Positions 15,339-23,396 of a stretch of DNA of 43,996 bases are shown here, piece by piece. The notes beneath the pieces are model-generated. The model was not told the DNA's origin and searched no databases. It worked only from the letters and a program-made list of their open reading frames with translations. The translations under genes were made by a program, and so were the position numbers. The stretch spans positions 1-43,996 of the forward strand of contig CAYQDR010000025.1 in the NCBI GenBank assembly GCA_964416315.1. Direction: 5' to 3'. Origin of the DNA: CAYQDR01 sp964416315. GTDB lineage: Bacteria > Methylomirabilota > Methylomirabilia > Rokubacteriales > DASRDR01. How positions within the stretch are numbered: position 1 is the first letter of the stretch; every line of letters starts with the position of its first letter.

Positions 15339-15863
15339 ATGAGCAAGCGGGATTTGGGCCTCAAGACAGTGATCGTGCTGGTCGGTGTGGCGGGGCTGAG
15401 CCTCCTGGTCTTGGGCAACCTCGGCGCCCAGCAGAGGCCGGCCACCACCCACACGGTCTTTCTGACCGCGCTCGAGATCAAGGGCTCGACGACCGCCGAC
15501 AAGCTCGCTCCCCCGCCCCTGAACCCGGCCGACCTCTCCAAGGGCTACGGCTTCAAGGGCCCGGGGCAGGCAGACAAGAACGCGCCGCAGAAGTGGGAGG
15601 TGTCGAGCTACATATTCGCCCCCGCCGCTCTGGCCGTCCGCCAGGGGGACACGGTCGCTCTCACCGCCTTCGTGGTGAACGGTGACGAGCACGAGGTCTG
15701 GATCAACGCCCCCGACGGCCAGAAGGTCGTCGCGAGCATGATGTGGAACCGCGGCCGCGAGTACCGCACGCAGTTCGTCGCGGAGAAGGTCGGGACGTAC
15801 CAGCTGGTGTGCTCGAACCACGCCCCGTCCATGGTCGCGGCGTTCGTGGTGCTGCCCCGATAG
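15339..15863 (+). CDS. Exported cupredoxin
   Basis: 174 residues from ATG 15339 with an ideal AAGGAGG site. An N-terminal hydrophobic segment (about 10-30) directs export or anchoring. The C-terminal half is a cupredoxin fold with likely ligands H118 (GDEHEVW), C158, H161 and M165 in VCSNHAPSM, that is C-x2-H-x3-M, close to the plastocyanin-type C-x2-H-x4-M. Acidic E117/E119 flank the first His, which recalls nitrosocyanin, but a Met rather than a second C-terminal His follows. Probably a periplasmic electron carrier; it could donate to the CuA site or to NrfA. Driven by a sigma-54 promoter. Confidence 0.8.
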   Translation: MSKRDLGLKTVIVLVGVAGLSLLVLGNLGAQQRPATTHTVFLTALEIKGSTTADKLAPPPLNPADLSKGYGFKGPGQADKNAPQKWEVSSYIFAPAALAVRQGDTVALTAFVVNGDEHEVWINAPDGQKVVASMMWNRGREYRTQFVAEKVGTYQLVCSNHAPSMVAAFVVLPR

Positions 15864-15945
15864 GCGGCCCGCTCGGGACACGCTCTCAGACTCCCGGGTG
15901 TTCCCCCGACAGTCACCGCTCGAACTCCGCCCCGCGCCTCGGCAG

Positions 15946-15977
15946 GGCGATCGGCTCACGAAAGTGAGCCGATCGCC
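15946..15977. promoter_or_regulatory. Perfect 14-bp hairpin with GAAA loop upstream of the first family-A gene
   Basis: GGCGATCGGCTCAC and GTGAGCCGATCGCC pair perfectly around GAAA. It lies 83 bases after the cupredoxin stop and 48 before ATG 16025. There is no T run, so it is either a structured RNA element, a processing barrier or an operator. Its CTCACG-AAA-GTGAGCC centre is similar to 23263-23278. Confidence 0.6.
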
Positions 15978-16024
15978 TCATGGACTCCCAGCCGGGAGAA
16001 GCGTCCAATCGAACGGAGGGGAGC

Positions 16025-16261
16025 ATGCCGGAGGGCTCGGCCCGCGTGAGGCTCCTGAGCTGCCCGTTTCTTTGCGGTCGGGTCGCGCCAGCACGGGAGC
16101 GGGCGCCGGGGTCGGAGGCCTCCTGCCGGCTCCCCTCCGGCCGTGTCCGCCACCTTTCCCCCGAGACGGTCGCCCGCCTCTGCACCGGGGGGCGCTACTT
16201 CAGCTGCCCAGGCTACCGGTTCTGGCGCGCGGCGCAGAGGGCCTGGCCGGCCTCCGCGTAG
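16025..16261 (+). CDS. Small Cys-rich protein, family A, paralogue 1
   Basis: 78 residues, ATG 16025 with GGAGGGGAG. Not a family I recognise. It shares with 23793-24056 and 25407-25649 the pattern CPFL ... C-R-x-P-x-x-R-V-R ... C-x(6-7)-C-x-x-Y; here CPFL, CRLPSGRVR, LC and SCPGY. Four Cys at constant spacing (about 20, 18 and 7 residues between) suggest a metal or Fe-S site or redox disulphides. An extra Cys follows CPFL. No signal peptide or membrane segment, so probably cytoplasmic. It precedes two family-B genes. Confidence 0.65.
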   Translation: MPEGSARVRLLSCPFLCGRVAPARERAPGSEASCRLPSGRVRHLSPETVARLCTGGRYFSCPGYRFWRAAQRAWPASA

Positions 16262-16284
16262 CCCCCGTCCCGTGAGGCGCCCGT

Positions 16285-16298
16285 GCCCCGCGTGGGGC
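16285..16298. promoter_or_regulatory. Candidate upstream activator site (GCCCC-GCGT-GGGGC)
   Basis: The palindrome GCCCCGCGTGGGGC lies 85 bases before the sigma-54 promoter at 16384. The identical sequence, extended to GCCCCGCGTGGGGCGG, occurs at 37909, 89 bases before the sigma-54 promoter at 38012. Similar placement fits an NtrC-type enhancer site. The sequence is GC-rich, so chance must be tested. Confidence 0.45.
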
Positions 16299-16383
16299 GG
16301 TCCCGCCCCGCGCGGGTCCGCGGCCCTTCCCCGCGCGCCGCCGAAACCCCCGGCGAATCGCGAGGTTCGGTGCTGTCCCCGCC

Positions 16384-16399
16384 TGGCACCCTCGATGCA
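16384..16399 (+). promoter_or_regulatory. Sigma-54 promoter of the family-B gene pair
   Basis: TGGCACCCTCGATGCA matches 14 of 16 positions with exact spacing. Predicted start near 16410, 53 bases before ATG 16463. Very similar to the element at 38012 (TGGCACCGGCGATGCA). Confidence 0.65.
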
Positions 16400-16462
16400 T
16401 CAGGCCTTCGAGGCAAAGGCGCCCGCGGCCGTCGCGCGCGGCGCCGGAGGGAGGGGGAGACG

Positions 16463-16780
16463 ATGAGCACAGTCGGCCTGACCTGGTTCACGACCGCGCT
16501 CCTCGCGGCGGTGGTCCTGCTCCTCCTCGTGATCGCGGCCGCCCTGCTTCCCCGGCTGGCCGGCCTCAAGACCGCCAGCTTCTACTGTCCCTGGACCCGC
16601 CGGAACGTCGTGGTCCGCTTCCTCACGCGGGAAGGCGGCAACCCCGTCTCCGTGGTCTCCTGCACGGCCTTCGCCGATCCGCGCATCGTCACGTGCGGGA
16701 TGCCGTGCGTCACGGAGGCCGCGGCGCTCGAGCTGGCGAGCGAGGGGACCGCGCCGGGCCGGGAGGCCCGAGGAGCGTGA
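16463..16780 (+). CDS. Membrane-anchored small Cys protein, family B, paralogue 1
   Basis: 105 residues from ATG 16463 (RBS GGAGGGAGGGGGAG). One N-terminal membrane helix (about 7-32), then the family-B domain: FYC-PWTRRNVVVRF, C-TAFADP, CGMPC. The pattern C-x(24-27)-C-[ST]-A-F-x-[DP]-P-x4-C-x3-C is shared with 16782-16994, 23397-23780 and 25667-25909. Four invariant Cys suggest a metal or Fe-S site. The family is not one I can name. Followed after 1 base by a soluble paralogue. Confidence 0.7.
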   Translation: MSTVGLTWFTTALLAAVVLLLLVIAAALLPRLAGLKTASFYCPWTRRNVVVRFLTREGGNPVSVVSCTAFADPRIVTCGMPCVTEAAALELASEGTAPGREARGA

Positions 16781-16781
16781 G

Positions 16782-16994
16782 ATGGAGCTCTTGCCCTGGT
16801 ACGCCACGGCCGAGGTCTACTGCGCCGTCGCGCAGCAGCACGTCACGGTCCGGTTCCTGACCTTCGACGGCCGGCACCCGATCGGCGTCGTCTCCTGCTC
16901 CGCGTTCGACGACCCGACGGTCCCCACATGCGGGACGCCGTGCCTCGGGGACGAAGCCGACGTGCTCCTGGCGGCCGACGCCCCGGCGTGCTGA
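16782..16994 (+). CDS. Small soluble Cys protein, family B, paralogue 2
   Basis: 70 residues with no membrane helix: VYC-AVAQQHVTVRFLT, SC-SAFDDP, CGTPCL. It is the minimal family-B domain and starts one base after its membrane-anchored paralogue, so the two are co-translated and may act as a pair. It overlaps a possible GTG start (16988) of the methyltransferase. No recognised function; a small four-Cys metal-binding or redox protein is the best inference. Confidence 0.7.
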   Translation: MELLPWYATAEVYCAVAQQHVTVRFLTFDGRHPIGVVSCSAFDDPTVPTCGTPCLGDEADVLLAADAPAC

Positions 16995-17064
16995 CCCGCG
17001 GGGCCGAGGCGGCAAGAGACGCGACCGGCATCGGCGCCGGGTTCTGGACCGAGCGCAAGGTGGC

Positions 17065-17958
17065 GTGGTACCGGCGGGCCTCGCGCGGAGCGACTACGCC
17101 GCCACGGTGCTGGGCGCCCTGGCGCCGGTGCTCGCCGAGTGCGAGACCGCGCTCGACGTCGGCGCGGGGTGCGGCGCCCTCGCGCTGCCGCTCGCCGAGC
17201 GGCTCCGGCGCGTCACCGCGCTCGAGCCGGCGCCGGCGATGGCGAAGGCGCTCCGCGAGGCCGTTCGGGCCCGGGGACTCGCCAATCTCGACGTCATCGA
17301 AGCCGCGTGGGGCGAGGCCCCCGTCCCGCCCCACGACCTCGTCCTCTGCGCCCACGTCGGCGGGCTCCTCCGGGCGGGATCGCCGTTCCTCCGGGAGGTC
17401 GCCTCCGTCGCGCGGCGCTGGGTGGCCCTCGTGCGGGACGCGGCCCCGGAGGGGGACAAGTTCTTCTTCGCCGAGCTCTACCCGCGGCTCCTCGGGCGGC
17501 CGTACGCGTCCCCGTGCCCGGACACCGATGCCCTGGCCAGCCTCGCGGCGCTCGGGCTCTCGCCGACCCTGACGGTCGTCCGGTACCGCTCGGACCAGCC
17601 CTTCGAGGACCTCGAGGAGGCCTGCGACTTCTGGCAGGAATACCTGGGCGTCCGCGGCGCTGAGGTCCGGGAGGTCCTCCGCGAATTCCTCGCCGCGCGC
17701 CTCGAGCGCGAGGGCGCGGGCTGGGTCGCCCCCTACCCCAAGCGGGCGGCGGTCATCGCCTGGCGCGTCCCACGGGAGGGGCGGGGGTGCGGGGGGTGCC
17801 GCATGAGCGAGGCGGCGTCAGGCCTCGGCGTTTCGGGCAGCGCCCGCCTCCCCTCCCCCCGAAGGCCACCGGAGGGGCGGGACGTCGCGAGGGCGCGAGC
17901 CCGAGCCGTCCCGGCGATCCGATCAATAGGGGGCGGGGGTGCGGGGGGTCCCGAATGA
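17065..17958 (+). CDS. Class I SAM-dependent methyltransferase, probable frameshift near its N-terminus
   Basis: Frame of up to 297 residues. Motif I ALDVGAGCGALALPLA and the acidic ALEP after strand 2 mark a Rossmann methyltransferase; substrate unknown. The codons before 17065 read better in another frame: GTG 16988 begins a stretch ...GIGAGFWTERKVAWYRRAS, which looks like the missing N-terminus, so a one-base loss near 17080-17090 (real or assembly) is likely. The natural C-terminus is probably near IAWRV (about 17769). The last 60 or so residues are translated from a dispersed GC-rich repeat, and the stop overlaps the PFOR start (ATGA). Confidence 0.65.
   Translation: MVPAGLARSDYAATVLGALAPVLAECETALDVGAGCGALALPLAERLRRVTALEPAPAMAKALREAVRARGLANLDVIEAAWGEAPVPPHDLVLCAHVGGLLRAGSPFLREVASVARRWVALVRDAAPEGDKFFFAELYPRLLGRPYASPCPDTDALASLAALGLSPTLTVVRYRSDQPFEDLEEACDFWQEYLGVRGAEVREVLREFLAARLEREGAGWVAPYPKRAAVIAWRVPREGRGCGGCRMSEAASGLGVSGSARLPSPRRPPEGRDVARARARAVPAIRSIGGGGAGGPE
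17781..17949 (+). repeat. GCGGGGGTGCGGGGGGT repeat, two copies before the PFOR gene
   Basis: GCGGGGGTGCGGGGGGT occurs at 17781-17797 and 17933-17949, each followed within 7 bases by ATGA. The longer unit 17851-17949 is about 94% identical to the reverse complement of 40713-40814. It begins CCCTCCCCCCGAAGG and includes GGGACGTCGCGAGGGCGCGA. The second copy supplies the Shine-Dalgarno-like region and abuts ATG 17955 of the PFOR gene. Confidence 0.75.
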
Positions 17959-19925
17959 CCGAGCGAAGCGGCGTCCGGTACCCCGGGCTGCCCGGGACCG
18001 CGGACGGCTCGGAGATGGTCGTGTGGGTGGAGAGCCACGTCTCCCAGGGGGCGTGCGCCTACCCCATCACGTCCTCGACCAGCATGGGCGCGGGCTACCA
18101 GGCGGCACTGGCGGCGGGGAAGAAGAACCTCTGGAGGGAGCCGCTCTTCTTTCTGGAGCTCGAGTCGGAGCACTCCTCCGCGTCCACGTGCGAAGGGTTC
18201 GCGCTGGCCGGCGGGCGGGTCACCAACTTCACCTCGGGCCAGGGTCTCGTCCTCATGAAGGAGGTCCTCTACACGATCTCGGGCAAGCGCCTCCCCGCCG
18301 TCTTCCACGTCGGCGCCCGCGCCTTGACCTCGCAGGCGCTGAACGTCCACTGCGGTCACGACGACGTCATGGCGGTGGCGGACACCGGCTGGGGGATCCT
18401 CTTCGCGATGAGCGCCCAGGCCGCCGGCGATCTCGCGCTGATCGCCCGCCGGGCCGCGGAGGAATCGGAGACGCCGTTCCTCAGCGTGCAGGACGGGTTC
18501 CTCACGACGCACACGGTCGAGAACGTGCGGTTGCCCGAGCCCGAGCTGATGCGCGACTTCGTCGGGGACCCCTACGCCCTCACGCGGCTCCGGAACCTGA
18601 TGAACCCCGCGAAGCCGATCATGTCGGGGGTGGTGCAGAACCAGGACGCCTACATGAAGGGCAAGGTGGCGCAGCGCTTCTTCTACGACCGCCTCCCCGG
18701 GATCCTCGAGCGCGTCATGGACCGCTTCGAGGACCTGACGGGTCGGCGGTACGGGCTCGTCCAGGGGTACCGGCTCGAAGACGCCGACTACGCCATCGTC
18801 GGCATGGGGAGCCTCGTCGAGACCGCGATGGCGGCGGCGGACTGGATGCGGGCCCACAAGGGCTGGCGCGTGGGCGCCCTCCACGTCACGGCGTTCCGCC
18901 CCTTCCCCGGCCGGCAGATCGTGGCGGCGCTCCGACACCTCCAGGCGTTCGCGGTGATCGAGCGCATGGACAACCCGGCCGCCCAGTCGAACCCCCTGAC
19001 CGCCGAGATCAAGGCCGCCTTCGCCGACGCGCTGACCGAGGACCGGAGCCCCTCCGCCATCTCGCGCATCCCCGCCGTCTACTCGGGGGTCGCGGGCCTC
19101 GGGAGCCGCGACATCCGCCCGGGTGACCTCGTCGCGACCGTGGCGAACATGCTGCGGCGGGGGCCGCGAGTCTTCGTCCTCGGCGTCGCCCACCCGGCCG
19201 CGCTGCCCCGCGCCGAAGATCCGGACGTCCGGCCGCCCGGGGCCTTCTCGATGCGCGGGCACTCCGTGGGCGGCTTCGGCTCGGTCGCCACGAACCGGAT
19301 CATCGCGACGGTCCTGGGCGACCTCTTCCACCTCCGCGTCCAGGCATACCCGCTCTACGGCTCCGAGAAGAAGGGCCTGCCGACCACCTACTACCTGACG
19401 GTCGCCGACGGCCCGATCCGCACCCACTCGGAGCTGGCCCACGTGGACTTCGTGCCGCTCAACGACGTCAACGCCTTCCGGCTCGGGGACCCGCTGGATG
19501 GGCTCGTCGAGGGCGGCATGCTCTTCATCCAGAGCACCGAGACGGAGCCCGCCGCGATCTGGGCCGGGATCCCCGGGCACGCGCGGAAACGGATCGTCGA
19601 GCAGGGCATCCGGGTCCTGGCGCTGGACACGATCCGGATCGCGCGCGAGGTGGCGACGCGACCCGAGCTCCAGCAGCGCATGCAGGGCATCGTGCTGCTC
19701 GGCGTCTTCCTGCGAGTGACCCCGTTCCGGGAGCGGCGCGACCTCTCCGAGGAGGCGGTCTTCGAGGCCGTCGAGCGCTCCCTCCGGAGGTTCTTCGGCA
19801 AGCGCGGCGAGCAGGTGATCCAGGACAACATGACGGCGGTGCGGCGCGGCTACCGGGAGGTCGTCGAGGTGCCCCGCGCGGTCATGGCGCCGGAGCCCGC
19901 GCTCGTGGCCGGGAGCGCCACATGA
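17955..19925 (+). CDS. 2-oxoacid (pyruvate):ferredoxin oxidoreductase, fused alpha-gamma subunit
   Basis: 656 residues. The alpha part (about 1-420) has the substrate-loop motif YPITSST, the domain II region and VQDGFLTTHTVE, matching the FDGFRTSH-type motif of PFOR. The gamma part (about 425-640) has SMRGHSVGGFGSVATNRI. With the delta-beta protein at 20338 it forms a complete PFOR: pyruvate + CoA + ferredoxin to acetyl-CoA + CO2. Both halves use pairwise fusion. Its start lies at the edge of a dispersed repeat. Pyruvate is the likeliest substrate; other 2-oxoacids are possible. Confidence 0.88.
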   Translation: MTERSGVRYPGLPGTADGSEMVVWVESHVSQGACAYPITSSTSMGAGYQAALAAGKKNLWREPLFFLELESEHSSASTCEGFALAGGRVTNFTSGQGLVLMKEVLYTISGKRLPAVFHVGARALTSQALNVHCGHDDVMAVADTGWGILFAMSAQAAGDLALIARRAAEESETPFLSVQDGFLTTHTVENVRLPEPELMRDFVGDPYALTRLRNLMNPAKPIMSGVVQNQDAYMKGKVAQRFFYDRLPGILERVMDRFEDLTGRRYGLVQGYRLEDADYAIVGMGSLVETAMAAADWMRAHKGWRVGALHVTAFRPFPGRQIVAALRHLQAFAVIERMDNPAAQSNPLTAEIKAAFADALTEDRSPSAISRIPAVYSGVAGLGSRDIRPGDLVATVANMLRRGPRVFVLGVAHPAALPRAEDPDVRPPGAFSMRGHSVGGFGSVATNRIIATVLGDLFHLRVQAYPLYGSEKKGLPTTYYLTVADGPIRTHSELAHVDFVPLNDVNAFRLGDPLDGLVEGGMLFIQSTETEPAAIWAGIPGHARKRIVEQGIRVLALDTIRIAREVATRPELQQRMQGIVLLGVFLRVTPFRERRDLSEEAVFEAVERSLRRFFGKRGEQVIQDNMTAVRRGYREVVEVPRAVMAPEPALVAGSAT

Positions 19926-20326
19926 TCGAGCCACAGGTGCGCGACTGGATGCACCTCGGCGTCATCACCTGCGGACCCGACACTTCCGCGGAGGAAGTGG
20001 CGGAGACGATGAGCGCCCACGACGTCAGCGCCCTCGTCGTCGTGGACCCGGTGGGGTACGCGCTGGGGCTCATCTCGCGCACGGACCTCGTGAACGCGAC
20101 CTTCGTCCAGCCGTATCTCAAGCACTGGCGCGGCCTCGCCGCCCGGCACCTGATGACCTCACCCGTGGTCAGCGTCCGCGCGGACAGCCCGGTCCGCGAG
20201 GCCGCGCAGGTGCTCCGCGAGCGGAAGATCCACCGGGTCGTGGTGACGGTCGTCGAGGGGGCGTGGGAGCGGCCGATCGGGATCCTCTCCGTCACCGACC
20301 TCGTGGGTCGCCTGGCGGAGGCGTGA
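19922..20326 (+). CDS. CBS-domain pair protein within the PFOR operon
   Basis: 134 residues made of two CBS domains (about 5-60 and 75-130), with VITCGPDTSAEEVAETM...ALVVVDPVGYALGLISRTDLV and the second HLMTSPVVSVRADSPVREAAQVL...IGILSVTDLV. CBS pairs bind adenine nucleotides and sense energy state. ATG overlaps the PFOR alpha-gamma stop (ATGA) and the delta-beta gene follows 11 bases later, so it is co-translated with both halves. It may regulate PFOR or partner activity allosterically. Confidence 0.85.
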   Translation: MIEPQVRDWMHLGVITCGPDTSAEEVAETMSAHDVSALVVVDPVGYALGLISRTDLVNATFVQPYLKHWRGLAARHLMTSPVVSVRADSPVREAAQVLRERKIHRVVVTVVEGAWERPIGILSVTDLVGRLAEA

Positions 20327-20337
20327 AGGGAGGCGGC

Positions 20338-22035
20338 ATGGCCGACGTGACCACGTTCGATCCGTACGACGCCGAAGCGGCGGAGCCCGAGCTCGGGACC
20401 AAGACCCGCGGGGCGTCGAAGGAGAGCCACGAGGTCCAGCTCATCCCCTCGGGCGTGCTGGCGCTGGACGTCCAGGCGTACGTGGACGACTTCAACGCCC
20501 GCGTCATCGGCGCGTACGAGAAGGGCGCCGGCTCGCACGAGCTGCCCGCCGACGTCGGGGTGGCCCGGAGCCTCATCCCCCCCGGCACCGCCGCCCTCCG
20601 CGACTTCTCGTACCTCGCGCCGGCGATCCCCGAGCTCGACGCCGAGCGGTGCGTGGGCTGCATGACGTGCGTCACCGAGTGCCCCGACACGGCGATCCTC
20701 GGCAAGGCTATCCCCGCCTCGCGGCTCGAGGCGGCGCTCGCGAAGGTCGGCGACCCGGCGGAGCGAGGTTTCCTGGCCAGCCACTGGGCCCGGACGCGGA
20801 AGTACTTCGACGTGCCCGCGAAGAAGGGGCTCGAAGGCGCCCTGTTCGGGATCTTCGTGGACCCGACCAAGTGCAAGGGGTGCGCCGAGTGCGTCGAGGT
20901 GTGTGCCGACCTCGGCTACCACGCCCTCCGGATGACGCCGAAGAACGAGGGGACCCTCGCCCGCTACCGCACCGCCTTCGGGTTCTTCCGGCAGGTCGGC
21001 CCGACGCCGCCCGGGTACGTCAACGAGAAGGCCCTCGCCGACATGATGCTCGCCGAGCAGGCCGCGCTCCTCTACGTCGGCGGCGCCGGGTCGTGCATGG
21101 GGTGCGGCGAGGGGACGGCCATCCGGATGATGGTGGCGGCGACGGGCTTCGTCTACGGGCCCGAGGGGATGGCGATCGTGGCCGCGACGGGGTGCAACAC
21201 GGTGTACACCTCCACCTACCCCTACAACCCCTACCTGGTCCCGTGGACGAACTCGCTCTTCGAGAACGCGCCCGCGGTCGCGATGGGCGTCCGCGGGAAG
21301 TGGGACCAGCGGGGGTGGCAGGCGAAGCGCCTCTGGGTCCTCGGCGGCGACGGCGCGATGTACGACATCGGTCTTCAGTCGCTCTCGCGCATGCTCGCGT
21401 CGGGCATGGACATCAAGGTCCTGGTCCTCGACACGCAGGTCTACTCCAACACCGGCGGCCAGGTCTCCACCGCCTCGTTCCCGGCGCAGGACGCCAAGAT
21501 GGCCGCCGTCGGTCCCGCGTTCCCCGGGAAGGTCGAGCATCGGAAAGAGCTCGGCCTCCTCTGCCTCATGCACCCCGAGGTCTTCGTGGCCCAGACGACG
21601 GCGGCCCACGTCAACCACTTCTACCGGGCCATCATGGACGCGAACAGCTTCGCCGGCCCCGCCGTCGTCATCGCGTACACGACCTGCCAGCCCGAGCACG
21701 GGGTGGCCGACGACCGCGCGGCGGCGCAGGCGCGCGTCGCCGTGGAGTCGCGGGCCTTCCCCCTGTTCGTCTACGACCCGCGGAAGGGGCCGCGGATCGC
21801 CGACCGCCTGAGCCTCCAGGGGAACCCCGACCCGAAGGCGGACTGGGCGCGACACCCCAAGACCGGCGAGGCGATCGACTTCGTCACCTTCGCCCGCACC
21901 GAGGGGCGCTTCGCGCGCCAGTTCGACGCCGGTGGGACCCCCTCCCCCGCGCTCCTCGCCGCCCGGGCCGACCGGCTCGCCAACTGGCGGCGGCTCCAGG
22001 AACTGGCCGGCCTCCAGCCGGCGACGGGCGGCTGA
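20338..22035 (+). CDS. 2-oxoacid (pyruvate):ferredoxin oxidoreductase, fused delta-beta subunit
   Basis: 565 residues. A ferredoxin-type delta region (about 90-200) has two 4Fe-4S motifs, CVGCMTCVTECP and CKGCAECVEVC. The beta region (about 215-490) has CMGCGE, the thiamine diphosphate motif GDGAMYDIG...NTGGQ and GCNTVYTSTYPYNPY. Electrons pass from the TPP intermediate through the clusters to ferredoxin. The last 70 residues are a charged tail. Operon with the alpha-gamma and CBS genes; RBS GGGAGG. Both clusters look complete. Confidence 0.9.
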   Translation: MADVTTFDPYDAEAAEPELGTKTRGASKESHEVQLIPSGVLALDVQAYVDDFNARVIGAYEKGAGSHELPADVGVARSLIPPGTAALRDFSYLAPAIPELDAERCVGCMTCVTECPDTAILGKAIPASRLEAALAKVGDPAERGFLASHWARTRKYFDVPAKKGLEGALFGIFVDPTKCKGCAECVEVCADLGYHALRMTPKNEGTLARYRTAFGFFRQVGPTPPGYVNEKALADMMLAEQAALLYVGGAGSCMGCGEGTAIRMMVAATGFVYGPEGMAIVAATGCNTVYTSTYPYNPYLVPWTNSLFENAPAVAMGVRGKWDQRGWQAKRLWVLGGDGAMYDIGLQSLSRMLASGMDIKVLVLDTQVYSNTGGQVSTASFPAQDAKMAAVGPAFPGKVEHRKELGLLCLMHPEVFVAQTTAAHVNHFYRAIMDANSFAGPAVVIAYTTCQPEHGVADDRAAAQARVAVESRAFPLFVYDPRKGPRIADRLSLQGNPDPKADWARHPKTGEAIDFVTFARTEGRFARQFDAGGTPSPALLAARADRLANWRRLQELAGLQPATGG

Positions 22036-22045
22036 GCTCTCCGCC

Positions 22046-23089
22046 TTGCGGACCACGCGCGGCGGACGAGCCGTCGGGACGCTCGCCGCCGCCGCGCTGC
22101 TCGCCGCTGCCCTCGGAGTGCCGGCGCGCCCGGAGCAGTCGGTCACGCTGTTCGTCACCTCCGAGAGGACGGACACCGTCAGCGTCTACCGGGGCGTCGT
22201 GCCCGACCTCAAGCCCGTCGCGGCGATCAAGGTCGGCCGGGAGCCGCACAACCTCGCCATCTCGCCGGACGGCCGGTGGGTGGCGACGAGCGACCGCCGC
22301 TCGGGCGAGGTGTCGGTGATCGACACTCGCACGCTCACCGAGGCGGCGCGGCTCAAGCTCGGGCGCCAGACGCACGACGTGGCGTTCACCTCGGGCAGCC
22401 GGACGCTGTTCGTCGGGCACGAAACGGAGACGTTCGTCGGCGTCGTGGAGATCGGCACCTGGCAGGTGAAGGCGCCGCTCCGGCTCGGCCGCGCCCAGCA
22501 CGATCTGTCGATCAGCGCCGACGACCGGGAGCTCTGGTTCACGGTGACCAACCGGCCATACAAGCCCGGCGACCCGCGCGTCGGCGTCGTGGAGCTCGCG
22601 ACCGGCGCCGTCACGCTCATCGACACCGGCGCCAACGCCCACGACGTCACGCTGTCCCCCGACGGCAAGCTCGCCTGGGTGACCAACTCCGGCTTCGTCC
22701 ACCAGCCGGACCCGCGGGTGGACCTGATCGACGTCGCCGGACGGCGGCCCATCGGATCCATCACCGTCGGCAAGTACCCGTTCCACTCGCCCAAGCGCGG
22801 CCGCGACGGCAACCTGGTGCCGTCCACCGCAGGGGAGATGTGGTTCAGCGACCACGGGCTCCAGAGCGTCATGGCCGTGTCGCTCTCCGAGCGGCGGGTC
22901 GTCGCGACGGTGCCGGTTGGCGTCGAGCCCTACCACATCGCCGCGACGGCCGACGGTACGCTGTTCGTCGCGAACCACACCTCCCACACCGTCACCATCG
23001 TGGACGGCCCGCGCCGGGCGGTCCTGGGGACGCTCCGCGTGCCCCCGCGGCCGCACGGGCTCGCGGTGCTCGTGGACGCGCCTCGCTGA
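22046..23089 (+). CDS. Exported YVTN beta-propeller protein
   Basis: 347 residues if TTG 22046 is the start; the true start is uncertain because no ATG gives a better signal peptide. Residues about 10-30 (GTLAAAALLAAALGVPA) form a signal peptide. The rest is a beta-propeller with repeats such as GREPHNLAISPDGRWVATSD and VSVIDTRT. Unlike the protein at 153-1364 it has no heme motif. Periplasmic; partner unknown. It follows the PFOR gene by 10 bases and is followed by a CGGAG hairpin repeat. Confidence 0.8.
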   Translation: MRTTRGGRAVGTLAAAALLAAALGVPARPEQSVTLFVTSERTDTVSVYRGVVPDLKPVAAIKVGREPHNLAISPDGRWVATSDRRSGEVSVIDTRTLTEAARLKLGRQTHDVAFTSGSRTLFVGHETETFVGVVEIGTWQVKAPLRLGRAQHDLSISADDRELWFTVTNRPYKPGDPRVGVVELATGAVTLIDTGANAHDVTLSPDGKLAWVTNSGFVHQPDPRVDLIDVAGRRPIGSITVGKYPFHSPKRGRDGNLVPSTAGEMWFSDHGLQSVMAVSLSERRVVATVPVGVEPYHIAATADGTLFVANHTSHTVTIVDGPRRAVLGTLRVPPRPHGLAVLVDAPR

Positions 23090-23095
23090 CCGATT

Positions 23096-23230
23096 CGGAG
23101 GGGGCCTCGACGGCCCCCTCCGAGACCTCCCCCAGGATGGGGTTGCGGCGGCACAGCCGCCGCTCGGAGTGGAACCCTTTCCCGCTGGCGATCTGCCACG
23201 GCCCTGCGCCTCGGTCACCCAGACAGCGCC
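23096..23230 (+). repeat. CGGAG double-hairpin repeat, copy 1
   Basis: First hairpin CGGAGGGGGCC / GGCCCCCTCCG with TCGAC-type loop, then GAGACCTCCCCCA, then a second hairpin GCGGCGGC / GCCGCCGC ending CTCGGAGTGGAAC. A 55-base tail (TGCGCCTCG...ACCCAGAC) is shared only with copy 3 (36235-36360). It lies after the propeller gene; together with the remaining 165 bases it makes up the 307-base gap before 23397. Confidence 0.8.
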
Positions 23231-23262
23231 CTACCGGCGGCCGCCGCCGCCCTCGCGCTCGA

Positions 23263-23278
23263 CTCACGGAAATGAGCC
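23263..23278 (+). promoter_or_regulatory. CTCACGGAAATGAGCC element upstream of family-B paralogue 3
   Basis: CTCACGGAAATGAGCC matches 14 of 16 bases of the centre of the hairpin at 15955-15970. A weaker match in opposite orientation (TCATTTTCATGA) is 75 bases before the Rrf2 gene start. A shared operator is possible but the sample is small. Confidence 0.3.
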
Positions 23279-23396
23279 ATCCGCCCCATTGTCAGGGTCG
23301 GGCCCGGCGCGAACATGACCTTGAGAGCGTGAAGCGAATGGGTCGGTGGCGTCAGCCCCGGCCGGACCGGGGCCCGCCGAAGGGAGGGTGAGGACA

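Noticed and set aside
17733..19934. 733-codon minus-strand frame opposite the PFOR gene
   Set aside because: The plus strand encodes an unmistakable PFOR alpha-gamma protein; the minus frame is a shadow.
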